DNA from: JAHEGP01 sp963751595 | GTDB lineage: Bacteria; Pseudomonadota; Gammaproteobacteria; Pseudomonadales; JAHEGP01 | DNA: 64,000 nt | Direction: 5' to 3' | NCBI GenBank assembly: GCA_963751595.1 | Contig: CAVVVC010000001.1 | Location: 62,001 to 126,000 of the forward strand | Shown here: piece by piece, positions 15,284 through 25,116 of the stretch | Position numbering within the stretch: position 1 is the first letter of the stretch | Layout of the letters: each line of letters begins with the position of its first letter | Program-made: the position numbers and the translations under genes | Notes under the pieces: generated by a model | Databases searched by the model: none | Told to the model about the DNA's origin: nothing | The model's input: the letters and a program-made list of their open reading frames with translations, nothing else

Positions 15284-16459
15284 TCACGGGCGATTGCGGC
15301 CCAGGCGGTCGTGGCTGGATACCCAGTCACCGGCCAGTATGGCGCTGCTGAGCGAGGCATCCCCCGCCAGAACGGTGGCGGCAATGATTTCGGCGAGTTT
15401 GACGGCCTTTCCCTGCCCGTAACAACCGAGCATCTCCAGGGCTTCACGCTGGGTGGCGAGGCCGGTGCCACCGCCATAGGTAGCCACAATCAGCGAGGGT
15501 AGGGTGATAGACCAGTAGTAGTCGTCGTTATCCAGCAACTCGGTGTAGACAAGGCCGGTGTGGGACTCTGCGACGTTGGCCTCATCCTGGCCGGTGGCAA
15601 TGAACACCGCGGCAATACCGTTGGCTGCATGGGCGCCGTTATTGGCGGCATGGGCCAGCATCGCACCGACGTTGGATATCTGGCGCTGGCGATACAGGGT
15701 ACGGGTGTCGACACCCATCGCTTGCTTCAATACCGCATTGGGAATGGTGGCCTCTGCTACTACCCGGGTACCGCGGGAATGCATCAGGTTCATCTGCGAA
15801 TGCTTTTTGTCGGTGTCGATATTGCCGGACAAAGTCCAGCTGTAGGGAACCGGGTAATTGTCCTGGATCCACTCGCAGGCAGCCAGGGTGGCCTTGCCCA
15901 CCATATTCTGCCCGGCGGCATCTCCGGTGGTGTAGTTGAAACGCAGGTAGCGCAGGCGTGCCACCTGGTACTGCTCAATATGGCTCAGCTTGCCAATGCG
16001 GGTGGTAGTTTCTGCGGCTTGTTTGATGGCCGCAAAGTTGGCGATTACCCAGGCGCCAAATTCACGGCTCTGGCGGCTATCGGCAAAGGAGAAGACCGGC
16101 GAGCGTTGCATGTATTTCTCGACCACCGTTGTGGTGACGCCGCCGCAGGCATTCAGTAACTTCATACCGCGACTGTAGCTCGCCACCAGCGTACCCTCGG
16201 TGGTGGCCATGGGCACATAAAAGTCCCCGTTGGCATGTTCGCCATTGACACGCATCGGCCCCGCCAGACCCAGGGGCATCTGGGCTACACCGAAAAAATT
16301 CTCGATATTACCCGCCAGTTGATCGACCGGCTGATTATAGTGGCCGATGTGTGGCAGCGCCTGACCCGTCTGCCGGGTGACGAACTCACGCCGCTCGGCG
16401 GCGCTTTCCTCGCTGTAGTCATTGTCCCTGGAGCGCGGAATACGCGGGGCCTGGCTCAT
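15284..16459 (-). CDS. Hydroxymethylglutaryl-CoA reductase, class I-like
   Basis: A 391-residue enzyme reducing HMG-CoA to mevalonate with NAD(P)H. All catalytic elements are in place: Glu88 in ATTEGTL, Lys218 or Lys219 in GNIDTDKKHS, Asp292 in ATGQDEAN, and His383 in SSHDRLGRN. The cofactor loop TGDAAGQNM and the GAHAANGIAA segment are also typical. The arrangement (DKK, GQDxxN, C-terminal SHxxxxRN) resembles the biosynthetic class I enzymes of eukaryotes and archaea more than the catabolic class II form. There is no membrane anchor. No other mevalonate-pathway gene is nearby. AAGGAA precedes the start. Confidence 0.93.
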   Translation of the reverse strand: MSQAPRIPRSRDNDYSEESAAERREFVTRQTGQALPHIGHYNQPVDQLAGNIENFFGVAQMPLGLAGPMRVNGEHANGDFYVPMATTEGTLVASYSRGMKLLNACGGVTTTVVEKYMQRSPVFSFADSRQSREFGAWVIANFAAIKQAAETTTRIGKLSHIEQYQVARLRYLRFNYTTGDAAGQNMVGKATLAACEWIQDNYPVPYSWTLSGNIDTDKKHSQMNLMHSRGTRVVAEATIPNAVLKQAMGVDTRTLYRQRQISNVGAMLAHAANNGAHAANGIAAVFIATGQDEANVAESHTGLVYTELLDNDDYYWSITLPSLIVATYGGGTGLATQREALEMLGCYGQGKAVKLAEIIAATVLAGDASLSSAILAGDWVSSHDRLGRNRP

Positions 16460-16667
16460 AACAATTCCTTCTTGAAGGTCGGTCCGCCAACTGGCCGGAT
16501 GCGGCGTCAGCGTCCCCGGGCCTGGCCCGAATGCGGCGAGTATTGCGGATTGGGTGAATTATGGCAACACAAGTGTCTGCTCGCTCTGGCTGGCTGAATT
16601 TTAACGGTGGTCAGTGGCGGCCAGATTCCCGATAATGAAAGACATTGCCAACGAGTGAACGCGCTGT

Positions 16668-18722
16668 ATGTACCATAAGTATTTCGGGCTTGACGAAGCA
16701 CCCTTTTCCATTGCGGTAAACCCCCGCTATCTCTTTATGAGCGAGCGTCACCGGGATGCGCTGGCGCACCTGCTCTACGGCGTGGGGGTGGGCGGCGGCT
16801 TTATTCTGTTGACCGGGGAAGCCGGCACCGGCAAGACCACCATAACCCGTTGCCTGCTGGAGCAACTGCCACCGAAGACCGACATCGCGTTGATCCTGAA
16901 CCCGGCGCTGGACGCCGTCCAGTTACTGGCCGCGGTCTGCGATGAGCTGCACATCGATTATCAACCCGAGGAGCGGAACCTGAAGGGCTTGACCGACGAG
17001 CTTCACCGCTTCCTGCTGGCCAACCACCAGCGTGGTCGCAACACGGTCCTGTTGATCGATGAAGCGCAGCATCTGCAATTTGAAGCGCTGGAGCAGATAC
17101 GCCTGCTGACCAACCTCGAGACCAATACCCGCAAGCTGCTGCAAATTATTCTGGTGGGGCAGCCCGAGCTAAAGGTCATGTTGGCGCGACCCGAGTTGCG
17201 CCAGTTGTCCCAACGGGTCACCGCCCGCTACCAGCTCAAACCCCTGACCCTGGATGAAACCGCCGGTTATATCCGTCATCGCCTGCAGGTGGCAGGATTG
17301 CACGCCAACCAGGAGCTGTTCCCGCCCAAAGTGGTGCAACACATACAACGGGAGAGCCAGGGTATACCCCGACTGATCAATGTACTCTGCGACCGCATCC
17401 TGCTTGGCACCTATGGCCAGAATAAATCCCGGGTGGATATGGCGATGGCGCGTCAGGCCACCCAGGAGGTCAAGGGCGAGGATGAACAGCCCGCGGCCAG
17501 TGCTGCGCGCTGGGCCTGGCCCGCGGCAGCCGCCGTGCTGGCGCTGACGGCGGTGGGTGCCCTGCTGTGGTGGCAGGGTCAGCAGGCGGATATTGCCACC
17601 CTGGCGGGCGAAGTCGACCCGCCACCGCAGGCAACGTCGACCGCGCCGGACGGGGAGATGGTTGCCGAGCCGATTTCCCAGAGCCCCGCGCCGGGCCAGG
17701 GAGCCGAGAACATGGCCCGGGCGACGGTGACGCCACCCGCCGCCGAGACTATTGCAGAAACCGACCCGGCGTTGGAGCTTGCGCCTGTGGTGCCCGGGCC
17801 TGACACCGCGAGTCGAGGGGAAGCCCCCGCTGCCGGCGACGATCAGCAATGGGCCGCCATCGCTGACTCGGCCGCGCCCTGGGTTGCGGATGCCTTTTTT
17901 AACGAGCCAGCCACGCTTGGGGCAGACGACGCCACGGCAGGCCTGGCTGAAGCGCTGGACGCTGAACCGACTGCCGGAGATATGACCAGGATTGCAGTAG
18001 CCGACGCTGCGGCAGTTTCGGAACCGCCAGTTGCTGCATCGACTGCCGAAGCGCCCTTGGCCGAGCCGGATCATGGCGGTGTCGCTCCATCCGACTGGGA
18101 GACTGCCCTCGAAGACGGCCTGTTTGCCGAGCGCGGGGCGGCCCTCAATGTGCTGCTGTTGCAGGAAGGAGTCATTGATGCACCCCTGGAAAATCCCTGT
18201 CGCCGACTTGCGCGGGAGCGCTGGCGCTGCGATGAGCTGCAGGCAGACAGTTGGCCCCAGTTGCTCACCTACAATTCGCCGGTGGTGATGGAGGTACGCG
18301 CAAGCCGCGGCGAAAAGGCCTGGGTGGTCCTCGCCGGGCTGGCAGGAGACAAGGTGATGCTCGCCGGCGAGGGGGACGATTACACCCTGACGCGGGACCA
18401 ATTGGGGGAACGCTGGACCGGTGCGTTTATCCTGCCCTGGCAAAAGCCACCGGGTTACGCCGGGCCGATGCGACTCGACGATGAGGGCCCTGCGGTGAGC
18501 TGGCTCGCGCAAAAATTTGCCCAGTTGGATGGGCAGCCCAAGGGGCTCGCCGAAACCCGCTATAACGATCTTCTTCAACAGCGGGTGGCCCTGTTCCAGA
18601 GTGAGCAGGCGCTGTTGGTCGACGGCGTCGCGGGAACGAATACCATTTTGCGGGTGCGCCAGCTACTTGGCCAAAGCCCGGTGTTGCAGGTAGCCGCTAG
18701 CGAAGACGCAGGAGCGCCTTGA
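16668..18722 (+). CDS. gspA: General secretion pathway protein A (ExeA-like ATPase)
   Basis: A 684-residue protein that, with GspB, helps the type II secretion secretin pass or assemble in the cell wall. Residues 1-270 are the AAA+ domain: YFGLDEAPFSIAVNPRYLF, Walker A GEAGTGKTT at 50-58, Walker B LLIDEAQHL, and RLINVLCDR near 240. One transmembrane segment lies near 279-299 (WAWPAAAAVLALTAVGALLWW region). A long Ala/Pro/Glu-rich periplasmic linker follows (about 300-480), then a C39-like domain with CRRLARERWRCDEL and a C-terminal peptidoglycan-binding domain. The stop overlaps the gspB start as TGATG. Other gsp genes are not in the window. Confidence 0.93.
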   Translation: MYHKYFGLDEAPFSIAVNPRYLFMSERHRDALAHLLYGVGVGGGFILLTGEAGTGKTTITRCLLEQLPPKTDIALILNPALDAVQLLAAVCDELHIDYQPEERNLKGLTDELHRFLLANHQRGRNTVLLIDEAQHLQFEALEQIRLLTNLETNTRKLLQIILVGQPELKVMLARPELRQLSQRVTARYQLKPLTLDETAGYIRHRLQVAGLHANQELFPPKVVQHIQRESQGIPRLINVLCDRILLGTYGQNKSRVDMAMARQATQEVKGEDEQPAASAARWAWPAAAAVLALTAVGALLWWQGQQADIATLAGEVDPPPQATSTAPDGEMVAEPISQSPAPGQGAENMARATVTPPAAETIAETDPALELAPVVPGPDTASRGEAPAAGDDQQWAAIADSAAPWVADAFFNEPATLGADDATAGLAEALDAEPTAGDMTRIAVADAAAVSEPPVAASTAEAPLAEPDHGGVAPSDWETALEDGLFAERGAALNVLLLQEGVIDAPLENPCRRLARERWRCDELQADSWPQLLTYNSPVVMEVRASRGEKAWVVLAGLAGDKVMLAGEGDDYTLTRDQLGERWTGAFILPWQKPPGYAGPMRLDDEGPAVSWLAQKFAQLDGQPKGLAETRYNDLLQQRVALFQSEQALLVDGVAGTNTILRVRQLLGQSPVLQVAASEDAGAP

Positions 18723-19672
18723 TGTCATTGATTCTGGATGCTCTCAACCGCGCTGAGCAGGAGCGCAATGAGAAAAATCATATCCCGACCCTGCAATCCG
18801 TGCATCGCTCTGGCGATCAAACGCCCCGCTCGCTATTGCAGCGTCTGCATCCCGAGCGCTGGCTGATAGCACTTGTCATCGGCTACCTGGCCTTCGATTT
18901 TTTCCGCGACCGGGTGCCCCAGGCGGACGCCCCGGGATCAGCCGCTGCCGGCTCGGCGGAGGTGGCATCGGCGCCGCCTCCCCAAACCCGGGGGGAGGCA
19001 ACCCGTCCGGGCGTCGTTGTCACCGCTGCTCCTCCTGAGCACAAAGCCGCGGTGCCGGAGCCGAACCCGATTACCAGCAAACCGCTGGCGCGACCGAGCC
19101 CTGTCGTAACGCTCCCCGAACCGGTAGCAGCGGATCCGCCGGACGCGATAGACAACGCGTCCCGGCCGGTTGTGGCCACCGGAGAGCCGCTGCCTGCCAT
19201 TACCGTCGCCAGCGACGGGGCACCAGTTGCGGCTGAACCGGAGCCCAGCGAGGCGGGGGATGCCACCACCAGCCGGGCTCAAGTGCCAGGCCGTACCCCC
19301 AACCCGAAGGTCGAGTCGCTGTATCGCACTCCCCCCCAGACAAGCCCCCGCGCTGCTGATCGGGGGGCGCCGACGGCGGCCAGTGGCGGCACCGGGCAGG
19401 GCGCGGAGAGGGGCTTCATGCGCGCACAGCAGATCACCGACCTGTCGCTGGCTTTGCGCCATCGGATTCCCAGTCTCAAATACAACGAACACGAGGCCGG
19501 CGGGCGCTCCTCCGATCGCTACGTGGTGCTCAATGGCAATCTCTATCGGCAGGGCGATACCGTCGCCGACGGCCTGCGGCTGGTTGAAATCAGTGAGTCC
19601 GGGATCGTTCTCGAATTCGAGGGCGAGCGTTTTCGCCTGGGTGCCTACAACAGCTGGATCAATTTTCAGTAG
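18722..19672 (+). CDS. gspB: General secretion pathway protein B
   Basis: A 316-residue inner-membrane partner of GspA. The N-terminus MSLILDALNRAEQERNEK is the family signature; one transmembrane segment (WLIALVIGYLAFDFF, near residues 44-60) is followed by a Pro/Ala-rich periplasmic linker and the compact GspB C-terminal domain (about 230-316: ALRHRIPSLKYNEHEAGGR, YRQGDTVADGLRLVEI). Translationally coupled to gspA by the TGATG overlap. The linker is longer than average but the ends are well conserved. Confidence 0.9.
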   Translation: MSLILDALNRAEQERNEKNHIPTLQSVHRSGDQTPRSLLQRLHPERWLIALVIGYLAFDFFRDRVPQADAPGSAAAGSAEVASAPPPQTRGEATRPGVVVTAAPPEHKAAVPEPNPITSKPLARPSPVVTLPEPVAADPPDAIDNASRPVVATGEPLPAITVASDGAPVAAEPEPSEAGDATTSRAQVPGRTPNPKVESLYRTPPQTSPRAADRGAPTAASGGTGQGAERGFMRAQQITDLSLALRHRIPSLKYNEHEAGGRSSDRYVVLNGNLYRQGDTVADGLRLVEISESGIVLEFEGERFRLGAYNSWINFQ

Positions 19673-19898
19673 GGCCGTCCGGCGCCGCTTGCCCGCAGGC
19701 TTTCCCGGGCAGAGCCCAAGACTTATTTGAGACTGCTCTTCGGGAATGATAATGTTCCCGGACGGCTACCCATATCCTGGTCGTCGTATCGAGGTCCGGG
19801 CGCCGCTGATAACGGCGATTTAAAGCCGCAGCCAGTGTTGCAACAGGCCCGACTACGGGTACCAGTCGGTGCCGGGCGGGTACATAATGGAGAAAAAA

Positions 19899-22574
19899 AT
19901 GGCTACTTCCAACGATTCTTTTGGCACCCGTAGTGAACTCGTCGTCGACGGTGTTTCCTACAGCTACTACGCGGTCAACGGGGGTGAGCTGGCCGGTCGT
20001 GATGAGGTGACGCGGCTGCCCGTGTCGAGCAAAATTCTGCTGGAGAACCTGCTGCGGCATGAGGATGGACTGGCGTGTTCCCGGGATGACATCGAAGCCC
20101 TGGTAGTGAGCGCCGGGCATGGCAGCAGCCAGGAGATTGCCTATCACCCGGCGCGGGTGCTGATGCAGGATTTTACCGGTGTTCCCGCGGTAGTTGACCT
20201 GGCCGCGATGCGCGATGCGCTGGTCAAGCGGGGCCACGACCCACAAAAAATCAACCCCCTGTCGAAGGTCGACCTGGTCATCGATCACTCGGTCAGCATC
20301 GACAGCTTTGCCACCGAGAGCGCTTTCGAGGAGAACGTTGCCATCGAGATGGGGCGCAACCTGGAGCGCTATCAGTTTCTCAAGTGGGGCCAGGGTGCCT
20401 TCGATAACTTCAGCGTGGTGCCCCCGGGCACCGGGATCTGCCACCAGGTGAACCTTGAATACCTGGCCAAGGCAGTCTGGTCGCAGTCGTCGGAGGACGA
20501 GACACTGGCCTATCCTGACACCCTGGTGGGCACCGACAGCCACACCACGATGATCAACGGCCTGGGTGTACTCGGCTGGGGGGTCGGCGGCATCGAGGCC
20601 GAGGCGGCGATGCTGGGCCAGCCGATCTCCATGCTCATTCCCGATGTGGTCGGGTTCGAACTCAGCGGCCAACTGCCCGAGGGGATTACCGCCACCGATC
20701 TGGTGCTGCGCGTGGTGCAGATGCTGCGGGAGCACAAGGTGGTGGGCAAGTTCGTCGAGTTTTATGGCTCCGGGCTCGACCACCTGCCCCTGGCTGATCG
20801 CGCGACCATTGCCAATATGGCCCCGGAATACGGCGCAACCTGCGGCTTTTTCCCGGTCGATGCCCAGACCCTGAACTACCTCCGCCTGAGCGGCCGTGAA
20901 GAGTCGACCATCGCGCTGGTCGAAGCCTACTGCAAGGCCCAGGGCATGTGGCGTGACTCCAACTCGCCGGCCCCGGAATTCGCTTCGACCCTGACCCTGG
21001 ACATGGGGACGGTAGAGCCCAACCTGGCGGGGCCGAAGCGTCCCCAGGACAGGGTTCCGGTGGCGCAGTTGAAAGACGCCATCGACAGCTTTCTGGAGCT
21101 CGAGGGCAAGAGTGGGCAACTGGAGCAGGCCTTCGACCTGGCCGGCAGTGAGCAGCCCATGCACCACGGCGACGTCGTTATCGCCGCCATCACCTCGTGC
21201 ACCAATACCTCCAACCCGGCTGTCATGCTGGGCGCTGGCCTGTTGGCGCAAAAAGCGGTTGCGCTCGGCCTCGAAAGCAAGCCCTGGGTGAAAACCTCCC
21301 TGGCTCCGGGCTCCCGTGTCGTTACCGACTACCTGGCACGGGCCGGTCTGCAGGCGTCACTCAACGCGCTGGGGTTCAATCTGGTCGGTTACGGCTGTAC
21401 CACCTGTATCGGCAATTCCGGGCCCTTGCCCGAGGCAGTGGCCGCCGCCATCGAGGGCAACGATATGGTGGTTTGCTCGGTGTTGTCGGGCAACCGCAAT
21501 TTCGAGGGCAGGATTCATCCCCTGGTGCGAGCCAACTGGCTCGCATCGCCGCCACTGGTTGTGGCCTATGCCCTCGCGGGTACCACCCGTATCAACCTCA
21601 GCGAGGACCCGCTGGGCATCGGCAGCAATGGCGAGCCAGTGTATCTCAGGGATGTCTGGCCCAGTAATTCGGAGATCGCGGAGTTGGTCCAGACCGTCAA
21701 CCGGGATATGTTCGCGCGGGAGTACAGCGCGGTTTTCGAGGGTGACGCCAACTGGCGTGCCATCGACAGCGGCAGCGGCGCCACTTACCAGTTTGCCGAT
21801 GACTCCACGTACATTCAGTTGCCCCCTTTCTTCGAAGACCAGTACAGCGGCAACCAGGGTAATATCGTGGGTGCGCCGATGCTGGCGATGCTCGGGGACT
21901 CGGTGACCACCGACCATATTTCCCCCGCCGGTGCCATACCGACCGATAGCCCGGCGGCGCAATTTCTGCGCGAGCACGGCGTATCCGAGGCCGATTTCAA
22001 CTCCTACGGCTCCCGGCGGGGCAACCACGAAATCATGATGCGGGGAACCTTCGGCAATATTCGAATCCGCAATGAGATGACCCCCGGAATCGAAGGCGGA
22101 TATACCCGTCTGATCGGCTGTACCGAGCCCCTGTTCATCTACGACGCGGCGATGAAGTACCAGGAAAAGGGCCTGCCCACGGTGATCGTGGCGGGTACTG
22201 AGTATGGCACGGGTTCCAGCCGCGACTGGGCCGCTAAAGGGACCTTATTGTTGGGTGTGAAAGCGGTCATCGTCGAGAGCTTCGAGCGTATTCACCGCTC
22301 CAACCTGGTGGGTATGGGGGTGCTGCCGCTGCAGTTTGCCCCGGGGGAGAGCCGCAAAACACTTGGCCTCAGCGGTGATGAAACCTTCGATATCGTGGGG
22401 CTCGACGGCAAGTTGCAGCCGAAGCAGGTTTGTCCCGCCATTATCCATTATCCCTCCGGTGAGAAGCGGGAAATCGAGCTACACACGCGGCTGGATACTG
22501 CGGTGGAAGTAGAGTACTACCGTGCCGGGGGTGTCCTCAGGTTTGTGCTGGAACGCATTGCTGGCAAGGGCTGA
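19899..22574 (+). CDS. acnA: Aconitate hydratase A
   Basis: An 891-residue monomeric [4Fe-4S] aconitase converting citrate to isocitrate. Length equals that of E. coli AcnA. Cluster ligands appear as TSCTNTSNP and GYGCTTCIG; QVNLEYL, GTDSHTTMINGLG and YGTGSSRDWAAKG are standard active-site loops. The ATG at 19899 has GGAGAA a few bases before it; an earlier in-frame ATG at 19887 would add four residues. It is followed 22 bases later by fumC, making a two-gene TCA operon. The 226-base upstream region includes AATGATAATG near 19744, loosely like half of a Fur box, but this is weak. Confidence 0.96.
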   Translation: MATSNDSFGTRSELVVDGVSYSYYAVNGGELAGRDEVTRLPVSSKILLENLLRHEDGLACSRDDIEALVVSAGHGSSQEIAYHPARVLMQDFTGVPAVVDLAAMRDALVKRGHDPQKINPLSKVDLVIDHSVSIDSFATESAFEENVAIEMGRNLERYQFLKWGQGAFDNFSVVPPGTGICHQVNLEYLAKAVWSQSSEDETLAYPDTLVGTDSHTTMINGLGVLGWGVGGIEAEAAMLGQPISMLIPDVVGFELSGQLPEGITATDLVLRVVQMLREHKVVGKFVEFYGSGLDHLPLADRATIANMAPEYGATCGFFPVDAQTLNYLRLSGREESTIALVEAYCKAQGMWRDSNSPAPEFASTLTLDMGTVEPNLAGPKRPQDRVPVAQLKDAIDSFLELEGKSGQLEQAFDLAGSEQPMHHGDVVIAAITSCTNTSNPAVMLGAGLLAQKAVALGLESKPWVKTSLAPGSRVVTDYLARAGLQASLNALGFNLVGYGCTTCIGNSGPLPEAVAAAIEGNDMVVCSVLSGNRNFEGRIHPLVRANWLASPPLVVAYALAGTTRINLSEDPLGIGSNGEPVYLRDVWPSNSEIAELVQTVNRDMFAREYSAVFEGDANWRAIDSGSGATYQFADDSTYIQLPPFFEDQYSGNQGNIVGAPMLAMLGDSVTTDHISPAGAIPTDSPAAQFLREHGVSEADFNSYGSRRGNHEIMMRGTFGNIRIRNEMTPGIEGGYTRLIGCTEPLFIYDAAMKYQEKGLPTVIVAGTEYGTGSSRDWAAKGTLLLGVKAVIVESFERIHRSNLVGMGVLPLQFAPGESRKTLGLSGDETFDIVGLDGKLQPKQVCPAIIHYPSGEKREIELHTRLDTAVEVEYYRAGGVLRFVLERIAGKG

Positions 22575-22596
22575 AAGTTGTCCCCGGGGGGCTACC

Positions 22597-23964
22597 ATGA
22601 GCGACGGGTATCGACTGGAGCACGACAGTCTCGGTGAGGTCAAGGTTCCAGCGGGCGCGCTCTATGGGGCCCAGACCCAACGTGCCCTTACCAACTTCAG
22701 CATCAGTGAGCTGACCATGCCGGCGGCTTTTATCCGCAGCCTTGCCCTGGTCAAGGCTGCGGCCGCCCGGGCCAACCAGGAGCTCGGTGAACTTGACGAC
22801 GAGGTGGCCGAGGCCATTGTGTCGGCGGCGCTGGCTATCGCGGACGGCGAGTACCTGGAGCAGTTCCCGCTGGACGTGTTCCAGACCGGGTCCGGCACCA
22901 GCACCAACATGAATGCGAATGAGGTCATTGCCACCCTGGCGTCGCAGCAACTCGAGCGCCAGGTACACCCCAACGACCATGTCAATTGCAGTCAGAGCAG
23001 CAACGATGTGGTGCCCACCGTGATTCACGTCAGCGCCAGTCTGGCGATAGAAAACCACCTGCTGCCGGCATTGCAGCAATTGAAGCTGGCGATAGCCGCG
23101 CGGGAGAGCGAACTAGGCGAGGTTGTCAAAACCGGTCGCACCCACCTGATGGATGCCATGCCACTGACCTTTGCCCAGGAGCTGTCGGGTTGGCGCGCCC
23201 AGCTTTCCCTGGCGCAGCAACGGATCGGCGACACCCAGCAGCGCCTGTGCCGGCTTGCCCAGGGGGGCACGGCCGTGGGCACCGGAATCAACGCCGACGC
23301 CGATTTCGCAAGCTTGTTTGCTGATCACCTTACCGAGCTGAGCGGCGTGGGGTTTGCCCCCGCAGACAATTTCTTTGCCGCTATCAGCAGCCAGGACACC
23401 GCCCTCGAACTTTCCGGCCAGCTCAAAACCCTGGCGGTGGCCCTGATGAAGATCGCCAATGACCTGCGCTGGATGAACAGCGGGCCCCTGGCAGGCCTGG
23501 GGGAAATCAGGCTCAAGCCCTTACAGCCGGGCAGTAGCATCATGCCGGGCAAGGTAAACCCGGTGGTCCCGGAAGCGGTAGCCATGGCGGCAGCCCAGGC
23601 AATAGGTAACGATGCGGCCGTGACCGCGGCGGCACAGTCCGGCAATTTTCAGTTGAACGTGATGCTGCCGGTCATCGCCCATAACCTGTTGCAGAGCATC
23701 ACCCTGCTGGCCAACAGTTGCGAAGCGCTGGCCGATACCGCGATTCGCGATTTTGTCGTCAACCACGCGGCGCTGGAGCGTAATCTGGCGCGCAACCCGA
23801 TTCTGGTGACGGCGTTGAACCGCCGGATCGGCTACAGCAGAGCGGCGGAGATTGCCAAACGCGCGTATCGAGAGCAACGCGCCATACTCGACGTGGCCGC
23901 GGAAATGACGGGAATGGACGAACGGGAGCTGGCGCGCTTGCTCGATCCCCGGGAGTTGACCTGA
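22597..23964 (+). CDS. fumC: Fumarate hydratase, class II
   Basis: A 455-residue oxygen-stable fumarase that needs no iron-sulphur cluster. Motifs in order: ALYGAQTQRALTNF, GSGTSTNMNANEV, NCSQSSNDVVPTVIHV, TGRTHLMDAMPLTF (catalytic His region) and the superfamily signature GSSIMPGKVNPVVPEA. The residue after NP departs slightly from the common NPTQ form, but the fold is intact; a related class II lyase is a less likely alternative. It starts at ATG 22597, 22 bases after acnA on the same strand, so aconitase and fumarase are probably made together. Confidence 0.92.
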   Translation: MSDGYRLEHDSLGEVKVPAGALYGAQTQRALTNFSISELTMPAAFIRSLALVKAAAARANQELGELDDEVAEAIVSAALAIADGEYLEQFPLDVFQTGSGTSTNMNANEVIATLASQQLERQVHPNDHVNCSQSSNDVVPTVIHVSASLAIENHLLPALQQLKLAIAARESELGEVVKTGRTHLMDAMPLTFAQELSGWRAQLSLAQQRIGDTQQRLCRLAQGGTAVGTGINADADFASLFADHLTELSGVGFAPADNFFAAISSQDTALELSGQLKTLAVALMKIANDLRWMNSGPLAGLGEIRLKPLQPGSSIMPGKVNPVVPEAVAMAAAQAIGNDAAVTAAAQSGNFQLNVMLPVIAHNLLQSITLLANSCEALADTAIRDFVVNHAALERNLARNPILVTALNRRIGYSRAAEIAKRAYREQRAILDVAAEMTGMDERELARLLDPRELT

Positions 23965-24000
23965 TCGCGCGGCCCCAGGGTGCTCGCACCCCTAATTGCG

Positions 24001-25116
24001 CTAGAAGGGCTGGCCAAAGGACAACATGAAGGCGCTGTTACTGGATTTGCCGGCGGAAGCCTGGGCCCGCACCACGATTTTCTCGGCGGGTTTCAGGCTG
24101 TATATCACGCCGGCCGAGATCGACGGATAGGCATTGTCCCGGTCGAAACAGTCCAGCTTGTCGTCAAATACGCCTTCGCCGTACAGGCAGGCTACCCCGG
24201 CTGACACCGACATGCCCCAGCGCGGGTTGAACATGATTCGCTGGTCTACCAGCAGGTAGGTCATGTGTTGCGCCAGATATTCGCCGCGGGTGTAGCCGGG
24301 CAATTCCACCGAGGAGAAAGAGCTGTTGGGGGCGCCGGAGGTCCAGCGCCCCTTGATCTGGATGGCAGTGACCTGGGAGCCTATAAACTGTCTGTACGTA
24401 TCGTATTCAGCGTTGTAGACATCGAAGCTGGCATCGCCGCCCAGGCCCTCGCGGTAGGCGATATTATGGGCGAGAAACTGGGATCCTCGGCTGGCGGAAC
24501 GGGTGTTGTCGCGGGAGTCATAGTACAGAGCCGCGCCGAGGCCATTGGACTGAAATCCACCCAGGCCGAGGATATCGAGTATGCCCTGGCCAAGGTTGGT
24601 CGCCGACGAAGAGCTGTAGTTGGTCATGACGCCCTGGGCACCGATAAACCAGTTGCCACGAATCCGGTAGAGATAGCGCAGGAAATACAGATCGATCCTG
24701 TCGGTGGTTTGCGCCTGCTGGCCGCTGCCGAGAAAGTCCTCGTAATCGTTCTCGATGTTGCCGTAAATCGCGGCGGCTTCGATGCGTTGCCGGTCGGCGT
24801 CAAAAAAGGTATTGGCGAACAATACGGCTTTGTAGGAATCGGTATCGCTGTAGGAGGCTGTCAAGCCAACCATGGAGACCGGCGACTGGCTGTCGAACTT
24901 GTGCAGGTAACCCACCAGCCCGCCGATCGAGGTGCCGAACTTGGGGTTGCTACTCAGTAACGGGGTCGCCAGCCAGGGCGAGCGCGCCGCCGGCTTCTGC
25001 GCCGGGGCATCAGTTTCATCAGGGGTTTGCGCTTGTCCGGGGCTGGCGCCCAGAACCAGCAGTGCCAGTCCAAGTCCAGCCAGCAGAAAATTGGTTCGCT
25101 TCGCGGGTGAGGGCAT
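24001..25116 (-). CDS. Outer-membrane beta-barrel protein (Omp85/BamA-like barrel)
   Basis: A 371-residue exported protein: signal peptide MPSPAKRTNFLLAGLGLALLV ending near GQAQ, then no POTRA domains, then a barrel of the bacterial surface antigen (D15/BamA) kind. Barrel marks include LLSSNPKFGTSIGGLVGYLHK, ALYYDSRDNTRSASRGSQF and a C-terminal ...FMLSFGQPF with terminal aromatic. Barrel-only members of this superfamily are common near metal-handling or lipid genes but their function is undefined. The ATG at 25116 gives the proper leader; the frame continues upstream to 25263 without leader-like sequence. Convergent with fumC. Confidence 0.82.
   Translation of the reverse strand: MPSPAKRTNFLLAGLGLALLVLGASPGQAQTPDETDAPAQKPAARSPWLATPLLSSNPKFGTSIGGLVGYLHKFDSQSPVSMVGLTASYSDTDSYKAVLFANTFFDADRQRIEAAAIYGNIENDYEDFLGSGQQAQTTDRIDLYFLRYLYRIRGNWFIGAQGVMTNYSSSSATNLGQGILDILGLGGFQSNGLGAALYYDSRDNTRSASRGSQFLAHNIAYREGLGGDASFDVYNAEYDTYRQFIGSQVTAIQIKGRWTSGAPNSSFSSVELPGYTRGEYLAQHMTYLLVDQRIMFNPRWGMSVSAGVACLYGEGVFDDKLDCFDRDNAYPSISAGVIYSLKPAEKIVVRAQASAGKSSNSAFMLSFGQPF

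Noticed and set aside
17169..18578. 469-codon open frame on the minus strand
   Set aside because: Antisense shadow of gspA; Gly/Arg-rich and without any recognisable motif.
19730..19760. Possible Fur box upstream of acnA
   Set aside because: Only a short AATGATAATG core resembles the consensus; the 19-base pattern is not met.
19659..21251. 530-codon open frame on the minus strand
   Set aside because: Antisense to acnA, whose motifs are unmistakable; the frame is rich in His, Gln and Arg as expected from the shadow of a GC-rich gene.
24265..24960. 231-codon open frame on the plus strand
   Set aside because: Opposite the beta-barrel protein gene, which has a signal peptide and barrel motifs.
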